Positions 17,932-29,160 of a stretch of DNA of 64,000 nucleotides are shown in pieces. The position numbers were made by a program, and so were the translations under genes. How positions within the stretch are numbered: position 1 is the stretch's first letter; each line of letters opens with the position of its first letter. Under the pieces are notes generated by a model, which saw only the letters and a list, made by a program, of their open reading frames with translations, was not told the origin of the DNA and did not search any database. The DNA comes from Paramoeba atlantica (lineage: Eukaryota; Discosea), in the NCBI GenBank assembly GCA_977017575.1, contig CDRNVI010000185.1, forward strand, positions 123,557-187,556, given 5' to 3'.

Positions 17932-18539
17932 ATGGTTTTCGACAAGCACTTGGGGCAACTTGAAGAGGAGGAAGACGTTTTGGATGCCATGAGGTATTCG
18001 AAATTTGATACAAAGCGAAATTTTTGGATTTGGGGAAATGTGGTGGGAATTGGTCCCTTGTGATTTCCAACTTCCTTCTGGAATCCTGTTTTACCAATAA
18101 TGTGACTTGTCCACAAAGCGCCAAGAATCCCCAATCAAGTTTACCAAGCCTGTGTGAGAAGGTTAAGGCTTTGAACTGATACAGGCTCTCAATACAATGT
18201 TCAATGTGGCTGAAGTGCTCAATAACTCTGAAGAAGACAAGGAGAAACACAACAAGCCTTTGAATTTGAGTGTGTTCTTTGTGCCACTCTGTGGGGTCAC
18301 AAATAAAATTTTTATTCTTATTTCTCTCAACAAAACAATTTGATTTTAAACAACAAAAAAAGAGGAGTGGGGGGGGCAGGAACATCACCCACTCACTTGC
18401 TCTTTAAAATAATAAATTGATTTTTATTGAATCTAACAATTACTTTTTGAAAAGGCAACAATCCTTTTTTTTTTCCCCTGCCTCTCTCTCTCTTTTCTTT
18501 CTTGTCTCCACTTCAAATATGATTTTTTGGGGGGTCACC

Positions 18540-18900
18540 AAAATACATTCAAAAAGAGAAAAAAATTAAAAACAGCAATTTGAAAAGTTTGAAATGACAA
18601 AAAAAGAAAGAAAACCTCAGAACAATCTTTGGAAGGTTGAGACAAAAATCCAAAAAGACAAAAAAAAAGGAAAGGAAAGAAAGAAAAACAAAAGAAACAA
18701 AAGAAACAAAAGAAACAAAAGAAACAAAAGAAACAAAAGAAACAAAAGAAACAAACCATGAAAAGTCAAAAAAAAAACCAAAGGAAAAAGAGGAGATCCT
18801 CAACAACCCAAACACAAACTTTTACCAAACAAAGTCTCTCTTTCTTTCTCTCTCTCTTCTCTCTTCTCTTCCTCCTTTTCACAAAACAAAACAAAAAAGC
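18540..18900. repeat. A-rich tract with a 9-bp tandem array
   Basis: The unit AAAAGAAAC is repeated about eight times around 18687-18757, inside a longer A/G-rich stretch. 18900-19837 continues with C/T- and G-rich simple sequence (19190-19330 G-rich, 19360-19620 T/C-rich). I see no gene there. Confidence 0.7.
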
Positions 18901-19837
18901 GTTGAGCCGCTGATTTAGATCCCTTAATTTTTCGGGAAAGAGAAAGGGCGAAAAGATGCTCTTTGTCAGCTTGATAATTGGTTGTTTTTTTTTTTCGTTT
19001 TTTCTTCCTCTTCTTCTCTCCTCTTCACCCTCTTCAGTTTTCTTCTTCCGACCTCTTCAGTTCCCCCTCCCTCTCTTTTTTTCCTCTTTCATTCTCTTTT
19101 CCACTCAATGTGACCTCCATTGAGGGAGCTTCCAAACTGACTTGAACAACTGCCTTTTTCTGTGGGGTGGGTGATGGGGGGAGAGGGAGTAAAAGGGGGG
19201 AATGCAAAGGGAGAGGGGAGAGGGGGGGGGGTTAAAAGGGATGGTGATAGAATCAACCACAAATATCATGATGATAATTTTTTGAGGAGGGGTGGGGGGG
19301 GGGGATGTTTCATGGGAGGGAGAGGGGAGAGGGGCATTCTGGCTGATCAAGAAAAGAGGTTTTTTTCTCCTTCTCTTCTCTTTTTCCTTTTTCTCCCTTT
19401 TTTTGTTTTTTTGAGTTTTCCTTTTTTTTCTTTTCTTGGGTTTTCTTTTTTTCTTTTTTCTCCATCTGTTTTTTTTCTCCTTTTTTCTTTTCTTTCTTTT
19501 GTCTTTCCCTTTTTTTTTCTTGTTTTTTTTTTCTTTTTTTTCTCACTGCTGTTTTCCCTTTGTCTTTTCCCTCTCTTGAGGGTAATTCTTTTTTTGGTTC
19601 CTCTCTTTTCTTTCCTTTTTGTTCGTGAGATTGGAAGATTTCATCTGGGAGGACAATGTTTTTGTGTTTTTTTCATTTGGATTTTTCATCCTCTCTGGAT
19701 GTGAATCTGAAAATTTGAACCCAGAGAATATGAAACAAAATAACAAATACCCACAATCACAATGGAAAACAAAAAATGGAAGAGCAAGAAGGGGGGGAAG
19801 GAGAAGAAAAAAAGAGAAGAAAAAAAAGAAAAAAAAG

Positions 19838-19942
19838 GTCTTCAGCACTCAGGATTCGAATGTGATCACCCACCATTCTCCTAACCAAGCCCACAGCAGT
19901 TCTGATGGGATCAGGTGCTTTCAATTGGGTATGACTGAAGAC
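19838..19942 (-). rRNA. 5S rRNA-like gene with a central deletion
   Basis: On the minus strand the 105-nt sequence begins GTCTTCAGTCATACCC and ends GAGTGCTGAAGAC; the termini pair perfectly over 8 bp (GTCTTCAG with CTGAAGAC), as in 5S helix I. Conserved 5S blocks follow in order: CATACC, GATCCCATCAGAACT, GGGCTTGGTTAG, TGGGTGA, and a 3' GTGCTGAAGAC, then a T-run. Usual 5S RNA is about 120 nt; here roughly 15 nt are missing between GAACT and GGGC, where GGAAGCTAAGC-like sequence is expected. That part overlaps the TFIIIA-binding internal promoter. It is a divergent functional 5S, a pseudogene, or a 5S-derived SINE head; I cannot separate these. Confidence 0.7.
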
Positions 19943-20519
19943 ACTTTCTCTTCTTTTTTTTCTCCTTTTTATCAATCCAATTATCCAAAATCAACAAAAA
20001 AAGAAAAGAGAAGAGAGAAGAGAAAGAGTTCAACTCTCTTTTCTCAGAATAAAAAACTTGTTTTAATCTGAAATAAAAGGAGCAGGACTGAAAGGAAAAA
20101 CATAAAATGGAAAACGAAAAACAGAAAACAAAAAAACAAATCAAGGAAAGAGAGAGAGTAATGGTCTTGAAGAAGAAAGAAGTAAAAAAGGAAAAGAAAA
20201 GGATGTGAAAGAAAAAACAGAAAGAAAGAGATACAACCACCAAAAGAAAAGAGAAAAATAACTGAGAAAAAGAGAAAAAGAGAGAAGGAGAAAAAACCAC
20301 AACCCACAAAAAAAAAAACTGAAACAGGAAATGATGGACCTCTATTTTGGGTCCGGATGGTTTTTTTTTTGTTGGCTCACGAAAGAGGGAGGGGAAGAGG
20401 AGAGGGAGGAGAGGGAGGAAGCGAAAAGGTTCCAGAGAGAGAGAGTGTGTGTGTTCAGTTGTGAAGAAAAAACAATATTGGCCCAAAGGAATTCCAGGGG
20501 AAGAGATTGTTGCACACCT
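19943..20519. other. Simple-sequence stretch
   Basis: A/G-rich low complexity (about 20090-20330), then a G/A-rich stretch to 20440. The frames here are compositional. The piggyBac-like coding homology starts at roughly 20520. Confidence 0.5.
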
Positions 20520-21211
20520 CAAGGAGAAGGAACCTGGTTATGTGTGAAAGTGAAGAAAGGATCTCTGAGAGGTTATAAATTCTATGTGGAGGCTTTCCAA
20601 GATGTTCATCACTCTTCTATAATGATTAATACCTGGGGAACTTCTTTTCCCACTGGTTGCCCACGAAATCGCAAGCTTGAAGGCCAAAGACTCTCCCTGT
20701 GATATACTCAGCCTCTTGACTTTTACTATCAAACCAGGCATTGTGTGGATGATCACAACCAACTGAGGCAAGGTTCTCTCTCCTTGGAGAGTTCCTGGAA
20801 GACCAAAAAATGGGTCCACAGGCAGTTTGCTTTCATTCTTGTAGTTGTGGAAGTCAATGCCTTCCTCATATTTCAGCACTTTTTCCCTCAAGCCAAAGAG
20901 CTCTCCTTTGCAGAATTTCGTTTTGAGGTTGCCCAAGGTCTACTCTCTCAGAATCATCCCTTGGATGAAGGCTATAACCTGCGAATACCACTCCCAACTC
21001 ATGTAGAACATCATCTGATGATCAAGCCCAACTTTGCTGGAGTTTGGTGAAATGGTAATTGGACTGAAGCCAGACAAGAGTACCAGAAGAGTAGATGCAA
21101 TGGGACAAATTGTACAAAGAAAGTTCGAACCTATTGCTCCTGTGATCAAACACTCATTTTTTGTTCAGGTTGCTTTGCTGACCATATGAGCAGGCACATG
21201 ACTGAGGACTA
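20520..21211 (+). pseudogene. piggyBac-like transposase, C-terminal half
   Basis: The reading from 20710 (YYQTRHCVDDHNQ, then WVHRQFAFILVVVEVNAFL) corresponds to the end of the piggyBac DDE domain, where family members have a VD..DQ motif, then a Lys/Trp-rich stretch and an IVNAY-like helix. After a stop near 21050 the homology resumes in another frame with a cysteine-rich C-terminal finger (CNGTNCTKKVRTYCSC, CSGCFADHMSRH) and ends at a stop at 21211. piggyBac transposases carry just such a C-terminal cross-brace zinc finger. The N-terminal half is absent or replaced by simple sequence. TAATTAGTCCTTTTG right after the end recurs at about 21393, perhaps an element end. Confidence 0.6.
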
Positions 21212-23060
21212 ATTAGTCCTTTTGAAAAATGATGTTTTTTTTTTTTGGTGACTCAATTTTTTTTTTCAAAAAACAATATTTGGACAAATATTTCTTGATA
21301 TTCTTGTTTAAAAGATCTTTATTAAAAAGTTTATCAAAAAAAATCTCCCCTCCACCCACCAGTGGCTTCAAAAAAAGAGTCAAAAATAGGAGCCTAATTA
21401 GTCTTTTGGCCTGGAAGGAACCCGATTTTCTGGAGAGTTTAACAATTTTATTTGTTTTTTTTCTGGTTTTTCTGGTTTTTTCTTTTTTTCTGGTTTTTCC
21501 TTTTCTTTTGGAAGATGGTGAAACATTTCTCCCAGAGTCTCACAGTTTTTGTGCTGTGTGGTTCACATATCTCAGATCAATCTTTTTCTTTGGTACAAAA
21601 AGGGTGGAGATGCTGCTGTTGGTGAAGTCTCCTCTTTGTCCTGTTCCTTTGCATACTTCTTGAGTACTTTCTCTGGCCTTCTTTTCCATTGTTTATCCCT
21701 CTTGATTATCCTTGGTTTTGGTCTCTTCCCTTTTTGGAGTAGAGTTTCTCAAGCCAACTCCAAAACCCCCCCCCTTATTTATTTTGATCTCAATCTTCCA
21801 TCTTCTTTTCTTTCTGATTGCAATCTGAACCAATTGGGCCAATTCAACATTCAAATAGGTTCTTGGCTGCTTCCTCTTAACTGCCCAAAAGGTGGCTTGA
21901 CAAAAGGTCTCAATATCTAGACCCCCCCTTGCATCCCCTGAGGATCTCAGTGACCCTTATCAAGGGGGGAAATATTCATCCTTTTGGCCAACTGAGCTGA
22001 TTGGCATTACTAGTTTGCTCCTCTTGGGTTCATATTTCTTCATCACTTTCTTTGAAATCTCCTTGAACCTCCTCATTTGATAACATCCACCTCTCAAGAT
22101 CCTTGAATTTCCTAAAGTTGGTGTTAGAGAATCATTTTCTTCTGTTCTTGTTGATAGGATTGAAGATTTCTCCTAAATCAAATTTCACTTTCTCATCCTT
22201 TCCATTCTCATGTGTCTCTCTCTCTCTTTTATTTCTTTCTCAAGTCCTAAATTCTCTTTCTCCATTTCCCCCTATTCCCCTCATTAATTCCACAAGCTGG
22301 TCTTCCACACCATGCTTGCATGAATTTGATCATGGTGACTACAATGATGAGGTACAAGAGTGCTTTTTATGTGCAGAAAGTGCTTAGATTCTTTGATCAA
22401 GGATATCTTTTGAGATATTGCATTCCTTCTGATGATGTGTGCGCTTTTTGTCCATCTCCTGTGCACCCCATTTTGCCCCTCATCCACTCTTGTCTTACCC
22501 CTTCCTTCTTCTTTGCCTTCTTCTCCTCTGGTTTTTAATTTACTTTAAAGATGTCAGATCATGCAAGATGAACTTGTGGACACAGGATTGGAAATTCAAA
22601 ATTGATTATTCTTTGCTTCTATTTTTGATTCTGGTAATATTCCATTCAAGAGAAGATTTCTCATTTGTTTACAAAATGAATCAACCATTTGTTCAATTCA
22701 GGTCTATTGGTTTGTCTCCTCTCCAATATCTCTGCTTGTCCTTACCCCTCTCCTTAGGAGTTTGTTCATCAGTTATTCAAACTAAGTCTTGCTCAGATAA
22801 AGCATTAATCTTTTGGGTGACTCTTTTGTGCCCTACATTTGGTTTTGGCATGGGTGTGTGCACTCAAAACAAGTTGACCCATGCAACACCTCAGGCCCAA
22901 AATGATGACTGTTTGTTGAGGGAGCAAGTTGACTCATGTTTTCTGATGACTCTTGTCTGGTTTGAGCAGGGGATCAAAGTTTCAAAATAAATCTCTTTCC
23001 AGATCTCCAATGATGAGAGTGAAACTGTCATCTTGCTCATGATGAACAGTAACAGTTGAA
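21212..23060. other. Gene-poor stretch with coding scraps
   Basis: T/C-rich simple sequence near 21425-21500 and scattered protein-like pieces. Around 22300-22480 there are two Cys pairs (CFLCAES, CAFCPS) that could be a zinc-finger remnant, but they lie in different frames. I cannot name a gene. Confidence 0.35.
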
Positions 23061-23366
23061 TCATTTTTGTTTGTCTAATTTTCTTTTGAGTTCATCAAGG
23101 TCCTTACAATTCTCAATCATTTCATTGAGTTGTGTCAGCATTTGCTTCTTTGCTGCTTGGAGGTCGATTTCCTCTTCTCTTTTCCTTTTGGGTGGTGGAG
23201 GGGTTTGATCAGATTGAGCAAACCACTGGACCAGGTTCATGCAATTACTTGAGAACATTTCAAAAGCTATATGTTGCCATAAGTTGAGATGAGGGAGGAC
23301 CAAGTCTTGTGTCCCTGGCCAATTCTTTTCACTTTTAAAAGTTTTCCAATGTTCAGCCAAAGACAT
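23061..23366 (-). CDS. Hypothetical protein with basic patch and coiled coil
   Basis: 101 residues from an ATG. The centre carries a nuclear-localisation-like patch after a proline run (PPPPKRKREEE); the rest (AAKKQMLTQLNEMIENCKDL) is a strong coiled-coil candidate. Composition is protein-like and not driven by simple sequence. I recognise no family; it could be the last exon of a host gene or the end of a mobile-element ORF. The ATG start is the only support for completeness. Confidence 0.4.
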   Translation of the reverse strand: MSLAEHWKTFKSEKNWPGTQDLVLPHLNLWQHIAFEMFSSNCMNLVQWFAQSDQTPPPPKRKREEEIDLQAAKKQMLTQLNEMIENCKDLDELKRKLDKQK

Positions 23367-23544
23367 TGAAGATTACTGTGATCAGTGTTTTCTTCATAAG
23401 CTTACATCAGGTTGCATTGACCCAAACAATGAAGAAGAAGAAGAAGAAGAACTTGAATCAGAGTTTCTTCAAACAATCAGTGTCAAGTCAAGATCACTGA
23501 GAATACATCCAGGAATGAGAGTCTCTGGTGAAAGAGTTTCTGTT

Positions 23545-23820
23545 TGGCCTTTTCTTTCAAATCAAACAATCCAATCATCAAAAGAATAATAAACACACAC
23601 TTTTTTTTCTTTTTCTTTTTCTTTTTTGTTCCATTTCTTCAACCTTCACCATCTTCATTCAACCAAAAAACAAACAAATCAGAAAAGAGACCACAAGAGT
23701 GAACATATGGATATAACATTAGATTTTTTTTGAAGGCTCAAAAGGAATATTTGAAGTCACTTCAATCCTAAAAACACTATGATTGCAAGTGCAGCTTAAG
23801 CCCACTCTTATGTAAAGCAT
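23545..23820 (+). repeat. Dispersed repeat of about 275 bp, copy 1
   Basis: Closely matches 55735-56010 in the same orientation and, more loosely, 57065-57290 inverted. Landmarks in order are CAATCCAATCATCAAAAGAA, a C/T-rich tract, CATTCAACCAAAAAACAA and TGAAGGCTCAAAAGGAATAT. There is no coding capacity beyond simple sequence. It is an unnamed interspersed repeat. Confidence 0.7.
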
Positions 23821-25065
23821 TAAACCAACAGTTTTCACTCCAAAACCTGATGGAGGTTGAAACTTGAACAAGCCCATTTCAGGAATTTTAAGAGGATGGA
23901 ACTTTCCTTTGATAATTTCAAGAAAAAATATCACTCTAGTCTCCCCTCAACCAATTATATGATGTTCATTTCCAAAAAAATATGGTTTCTTTCTGAATAA
24001 ACATTCAACTAGAAGTCAATTTGTAGAACCACACCACTATACACTCATTCAGACAGACCTGACAGATCTGTTAACTTGGAGCAAAGATGGTCTTTATTTT
24101 TTTGTTAAAAGCAACATGTAATCATGGATGGGGTGATCTCTCATGATGATAATGTGGTTAAAAAAGCAATTAAGGATTTTTGGGAGGGTCTTCTCAGCAC
24201 AGAAAGACCATATAACAAAGATTCTCTTGATGAACTGATTGCTGACCACCAACCTCATTTCCTCCCAGTTGAGAAACATAATGTGGACAGGAAGAAAGTC
24301 AATAAACTACTTCAGAGAACCAACAACACCAGCACAGGACCTGATGGTATTCCCTTCTCTTTGTATAAGGCAACACAAGAGAAGTACTTTGATATGTGGG
24401 TAAAACTAATTCAACAAGCAGGTGAGGTTATGGATTTTCAGGAGATCAATTGATGAAGCAGTAAAATCAGTATATGACTCTTTTTACAAAGCTTTGGCAG
24501 AGGGGAAAGATGTGACTCTCCTCCAAACAGACTTTTGCAAGGCATATGATTATGTGAATTGTGATGCACTCCTTTATATTCTCAAAGGTTTGAACACCCC
24601 CCTCAAGCAATCTATGTTGTTGAGAAAGTCCTTTGTGAATATGTAACCTGGCTGCCAAATATTGGTGGATCTAAGAGGGCAGGCACCAAAGAATCAATTC
24701 AAAGATGGACAGGAGTTAGACAAGGATGCTCAATCTCCCCTCTATTGTTTGTGATTGTGTTTGACATCTTCCTTGTGAGTTTGAAGAAGAAACACAACCC
24801 CCAAGATCTGCCAGGCTTTATGGATGATTTGAGGATGGTGCTTTAGTGAGCTGAAACCATCAATTCTCTCACTCCAACCTTTAAGAAATATGAAGAAGTG
24901 ACTGGAGCTAAACTGAACTTTAATAAGTGCTTTGACCTCTCAACTGAGTCTTACAAACCAGTAGGCCCCTGGTCTGAGATGGCAAGACCCAATTACTGTG
25001 GTGATGAAACTGGAAGTGAGATTGAGTAAATGGTTATTTCCTCTCAAAGATTGGAAAAAGGTGGT

Positions 25066-25297
25066 TGTGCACAGGGTGCTAGTTTAGCCCCAGGGGAATT
25101 CAGTGAAAGATGAAGCTCAAAAAGGAGAAGAATTATGAACTTGTAGAGTTCAGATATTAGCTGAAGAAGAGAAAGAGAAAGAAACTCACTTGGGAGTTTT
25201 AGAATAAAAAAAGTGCTTGAAGACCATTCTTGAGTCCATTGTTTTCTGTGTGTCAGAGTGACTGTGTGTTTGGTGTGGAGTCAGGAGGTCATTCACT
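25066..25297 (+). mobile_element. 232-bp insertion element (solo-LTR-like), copy 1
   Basis: It is bounded by a perfect 5-bp duplication GTGGT (25061-25065 and 25298-25302). It starts TGTGCACAGGGTGC and ends GGTCATTCACT; the ends are weakly inverse (TGTGCAC against AGTGAAC). An AATAAA at about 25204 followed by TG-rich sequence would suit the polyadenylation part of an LTR. The second copy lies at 59709-59940 on the other strand and has exactly the same length. Confidence 0.8.
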
Positions 25298-26194
25298 GTG
25301 GTCTAAAAGATGAAGAAAGTTGAAACAGCAATTAAAAAGAGAGGTGGGAATTTTTGCTCAAGAGTGAAGATGGTCAATACCTATCTAACTCCATGTATGG
25401 AATACTTAGTGAGATTCAAGTTGATCCTAAAATCTGTCACCTCTTTGATGTGGAAATCCATCTGCTTAGCCCTGGGTGCCATGCCAACACTAAAACCTCT
25501 GTTCTTACTTTATGCTATCCCCTTTGGACTCAAATCCTCAACTACACCACTCCATTGTTTTTAATTAGGCTCTTTTCACCTCTTGTCCACCAATAAGGAG
25601 TGACTATCAGAGTCCTCTCTCCATTGGAGCTATGCAGAAGGATGCTTTCATTGCAGCCCAAAGCCTTTCTTCCAAAGTTGTGTTTGGCCAGGCCACTTGT
25701 GTTGTATATACCAATATGTCTCAAATAATTTCAATTGAAATCAAAGACTTGTATGTGGGGGAAGGAAGAGCTGAGTGTGTGGTGTACAACTTGACTCATG
25801 CAATTAGACCTCAGCTCAAGAGGAATTTACTTAAATTTCTAATAAAAGAGCTATCTACAAGAAACAAGTTGTCTCACTTCTCAAACTAAGATTCAAGTTG
25901 TTGCTTAGCTGCCACTGAGAAAAGGAGTTATGATTTCATCTATTGGAAAAATGTTCTGTGGCTGAGGGTCTTCTTTAAGCAAGGGGAAGGAAATGTATTT
26001 TGCTGAAAGTACTCAACTGGCAAGAAACTAAGAGTGTGTGGCCTTGTCTCAAAGTATCTTACCAGGCAAGAAACCTCTGTGGTGAGTGCTGCCCTGCTGA
26101 GTTTGTAGCTCACAGTGTGTGCAAAAGGAACTAAATCAGCCTAATATACTAAAAAAATTTTTAGAAAAATCTTAAGAAAGAATAAAATCCTCCT

Positions 26195-26548
26195 TTGGCC
26201 TCTAAGGACTCAAACCAAGAAAGAATTAAAGAAAAGAAAAGTTTTAAATTCAAAGGTTTTTTAATGTTTTATAATGGTTCAGGACATACAAACCCTCATT
26301 TAGAGGGTGTAGGTTTTGCAGTTTTCAGGAAAGAAAGAGAGATATGTGGTGGGTTTGAAACCATTTCTTTTGGTTTTAACAATATTGGTGAATTTACAGG
26401 CTGTTTGAGAGGGATACAAAATGTTAAATCAATGATAAAAGAGATTATGATTGTTGAAGATTGTATAATTCTTACCAAGATAATGTTCAAAACCCATACT
26501 AGAAAAAATTATACTTTAAATGAATTACTTTGTGAAATTACAAGTTAA
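26195..26548 (+). pseudogene. RNase H-like domain of the LINE
   Basis: 118 residues. The DGS-type start (FYNGSG) has Asn in place of the first catalytic Asp; the Glu is in NIGEFTG, and an Asp in IVEDCI matches the third acidic position. The order and spacing fit RNase H domains at the C-terminus of some LINEs. Loss of the first Asp implies no activity. Confidence 0.5.
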
Positions 26549-27700
26549 GGCTTGAAGGTTTGTAACACTATAAGTAAAACAACTATTTAAGATAAGAAAA
26601 GCTTTGGTATTATCTTTGAACTCTAAAAATCAACATCTTATAATCACTTTTAGAACAAAAATTTTATCAATTCAATAAGAAAATAACTTATTATTGATAT
26701 TTGGTGATGAAAATGATATTACATAACACCACTCATTCACTGAGAGATTATACATTACCTCTAAGTTTGAAACAAAGGATATTGTTTTGATAATTGTAAA
26801 AATTGAAAGATTCCATCCAATAATACCAACTATGAGCATTAAAGTGATATAGAATTCATTTCAAGAGGAACAATATCTATGAGAGCAATTATGTATTAAA
26901 ACAACTTTGAGTTTTTTAGTATCTTTTTTGTAATTAAAATCAGTTTCATTAATATTCATGATCAATTGAAAGTGAGCAGCATCAATCTTTTCTTGCAATT
27001 CTTTTACATTTTGTTTCAGCTTTTCTTCAAACAAACTGCATCTCTCTGCCTCAAGTGGCTCTAAATCAATAAGAAAAAGTTGTTTTTCACTCTAAACAAA
27101 GAAATAAATCCAAGTGAAAAAGATTGCTTTTAAGAAAGTGGTATTAATCCAATCTTTGAGGGTGGTTTGGATCAATGAAACTTGGTTTCCATTACATTTT
27201 TACATATATTTAACAATTTTATCAATTTGAAAAGGTTCAATCTTTGTAAAGTGTTTTCACATCTTTGATTTCACTCTAAAAAGCAGGTTACCCCAGGTTT
27301 TGGAAAGTTTTCTGTTTTGTTGTTAGTCAATTTGAAAAAAACAACTCACATTTGTAAAAGTTATTATTTATTCTTTTTCATTTGGACTATTAAGAATTAA
27401 TTTTTTATAAAAACAATAATATTACTTTATTAAAGTTTAACAAAGAGTTAACTTTTCTTATTCAAAGGTTTTAGAAAAAAAAATGTATTCATGAACTAGA
27501 AGTTTTAAATTTTACAATGAAATTACTTCAACAAGAAGAGCAAAAGATTTTTTTTTTTTTATAAAAGAAGATAATAGATTCTTGTATATGAGTTTAGGTG
27601 AAATGAAGCAATTAAACAAAAACCAACAAAAACAAACAAAAAACTAAAATCAATTTCAGAAACAAAATTAATTTTCTTTATTTGGCTAAAAAAAAAATAT
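26549..27700. other. AT-rich intergenic
   Basis: Very AT-rich, with no ORF of note and no repeat that I can define. It leads into the satellite. Confidence 0.5.
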
Positions 27701-28819
27701 TTTTCTCAATTTGATTTTTATATTTTTGAAAAAAATAAGATTTTAAATATTCAAAAAAGAGAATCAGAAAATAAATTAAGAAATTACATTCAATATGGAG
27801 ACATAATTAAGAAATTGAAATTACAAAAAATTAATATAAAAAAAAGAAAATAAAAAATAAATCAAATACATCAATTCAAAACAATTAAGAAATTTGATTG
27901 AATCAACTTAAAAAATATCATAGATCTGAAATATAAATTCTAAAAATATCAGAGAATCAGAAAATAAATTAAGGAATTGCATTCAATATGGAGACATAAT
28001 TAAGAAATTGAAATTACAAAAAAATAATATGAAAAAAATGAAATAAAAAATAAATCAAATACATCAATTCAAAACAATTAAGAAATTTTATTGAACCAAC
28101 TTAAAAAATATCACAGATCTGAAATATAAGTTCTAAAAATATCAGAGAATCAGAAAATAAATTAAGAAATTACATTCAATATGAAGACATAATTAAGAAA
28201 TTGAAATTACAAAAAATTAATATAAAAAAAAGAAAATAAAAAATAAATCAAATACATCAATTCAAAACAATTAAGAAATTTGATTGAATCAACTTAAAAA
28301 ATATCATAGATCTGAAATATAAATTCTAAAAATATCAGAGAATCAGAAAATAAATTAAGGAATTGCATTCAATATGGAGACATAATTAAGAAATTGAAAT
28401 TACAAAAAAATAATATGAAAAAAATGAAATAAAAAATAAATCAAATACATCAATTCAAAACAATTAAGAAATTTTATTGAACCAACTTAAAAAATATCAT
28501 AGATCTGAAAAATAAGTTCTAAAAATATCAGAGAATCAGAAAATAAATTAAAGAATTGCATTCAATATAGAAACATAATTAAGAAATTGAAATTACAAAA
28601 AATTAATGTAAAAAAAAGAAAATAAAAAATAAATCAAATACATCAATTCAAAACAATTAAGAAATTTGATTGAACCAACTTAAAAAATATTTTTAAAATA
28701 AAAAATAAATTTAAAAAATATTACAAAATCAGAAAATAAATTAAAACATTTTATTCAATATAGAAATATAATTAAGAAATTGAAATTACAAAAAAATAAT
28801 ATAAAAAAAATTACTTTTA
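27700..28819. repeat. 193-bp AT-rich satellite, about 5.5 copies
   Basis: The landmark GAGAATCAGAAAATAAATTA recurs at about 27759, 27952, 28145, 28338 and 28531, each 193 bp apart, with a decayed copy at about 28724. Odd-numbered copies share one set of variants (ATTAATATAAAAAAAAG; TTTGATTGAATCAAC) and even-numbered copies another (AATAATATGAAAAAAATG; TTTTATTGAACCAAC). This gives a two-monomer period of 386 bp. It is non-coding and may be a centromeric or heterochromatic satellite. Confidence 0.9.
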
Positions 28820-29160
28820 ATCATTTCTTATTGATTCTCTATTTCAAATATCCAAGTAAAAGAGGGCAAACAACTCCACACAAACATTTCATAATGATGT
28901 AAGTTTTGATAACAGACCAAACTATTGTATGAATAAACTAAAAACTGATTTGAGTAGAGAGGTGTGAGGTAGTGAATAAAATTATATTGTACTGCTCAAA
29001 TAGAATGCTTATACTTGTTTAATAAAGTTGATGCAAGTTTTTCAAGTTGATACAGGAAGTGTGAAAAAGAGTGAATATTTTTTACTCTTGTTGGAGCCTT
29101 CATTGATAAGTCAGATTTACCACCACAATCAAAACTACCATTATCAATAACTTATTCAAC
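28820..29160. other. AT-rich intergenic
   Basis: No gene or defined repeat seen between the satellite and the transposase remnant. Confidence 0.4.

Larger units (their letters stand above)
24124..26548 (+). mobile_element. LINE (non-LTR retrotransposon) remnant with RT and RNase H
   Basis: The fragments are colinear. The RT fingers region (TSTGPDGIPFSLYKA, 24124-24453) comes first. Next come motif A with the catalytic Asp (LLQTDFCKAYDYVN, 24530), the motif GVRQGCSISPLLFVIVFD (24712-24770) and the second catalytic pair as FMDD (24820). A TGAKLNFNKC motif (24905) and the post-RT region (VNTYLTPCMEYL, 25310-25560) follow. Last is an RNase H-like frame at 26195-26548 (FYNGSG, GVGFAVF, NNIGEFTGCLRGIQ, IVEDCIILTKI). 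Stops and frame changes are frequent, so it is dead. A 232-bp element has inserted at 25066. No 5' endonuclease part is recognisable, suggesting 5' truncation, as is usual for LINEs. Confidence 0.75.

Noticed and set aside
27700..28819. CRISPR array
   Set aside because: Repeats are 193 bp and contiguous, without unique spacers of uniform size; it is a satellite.
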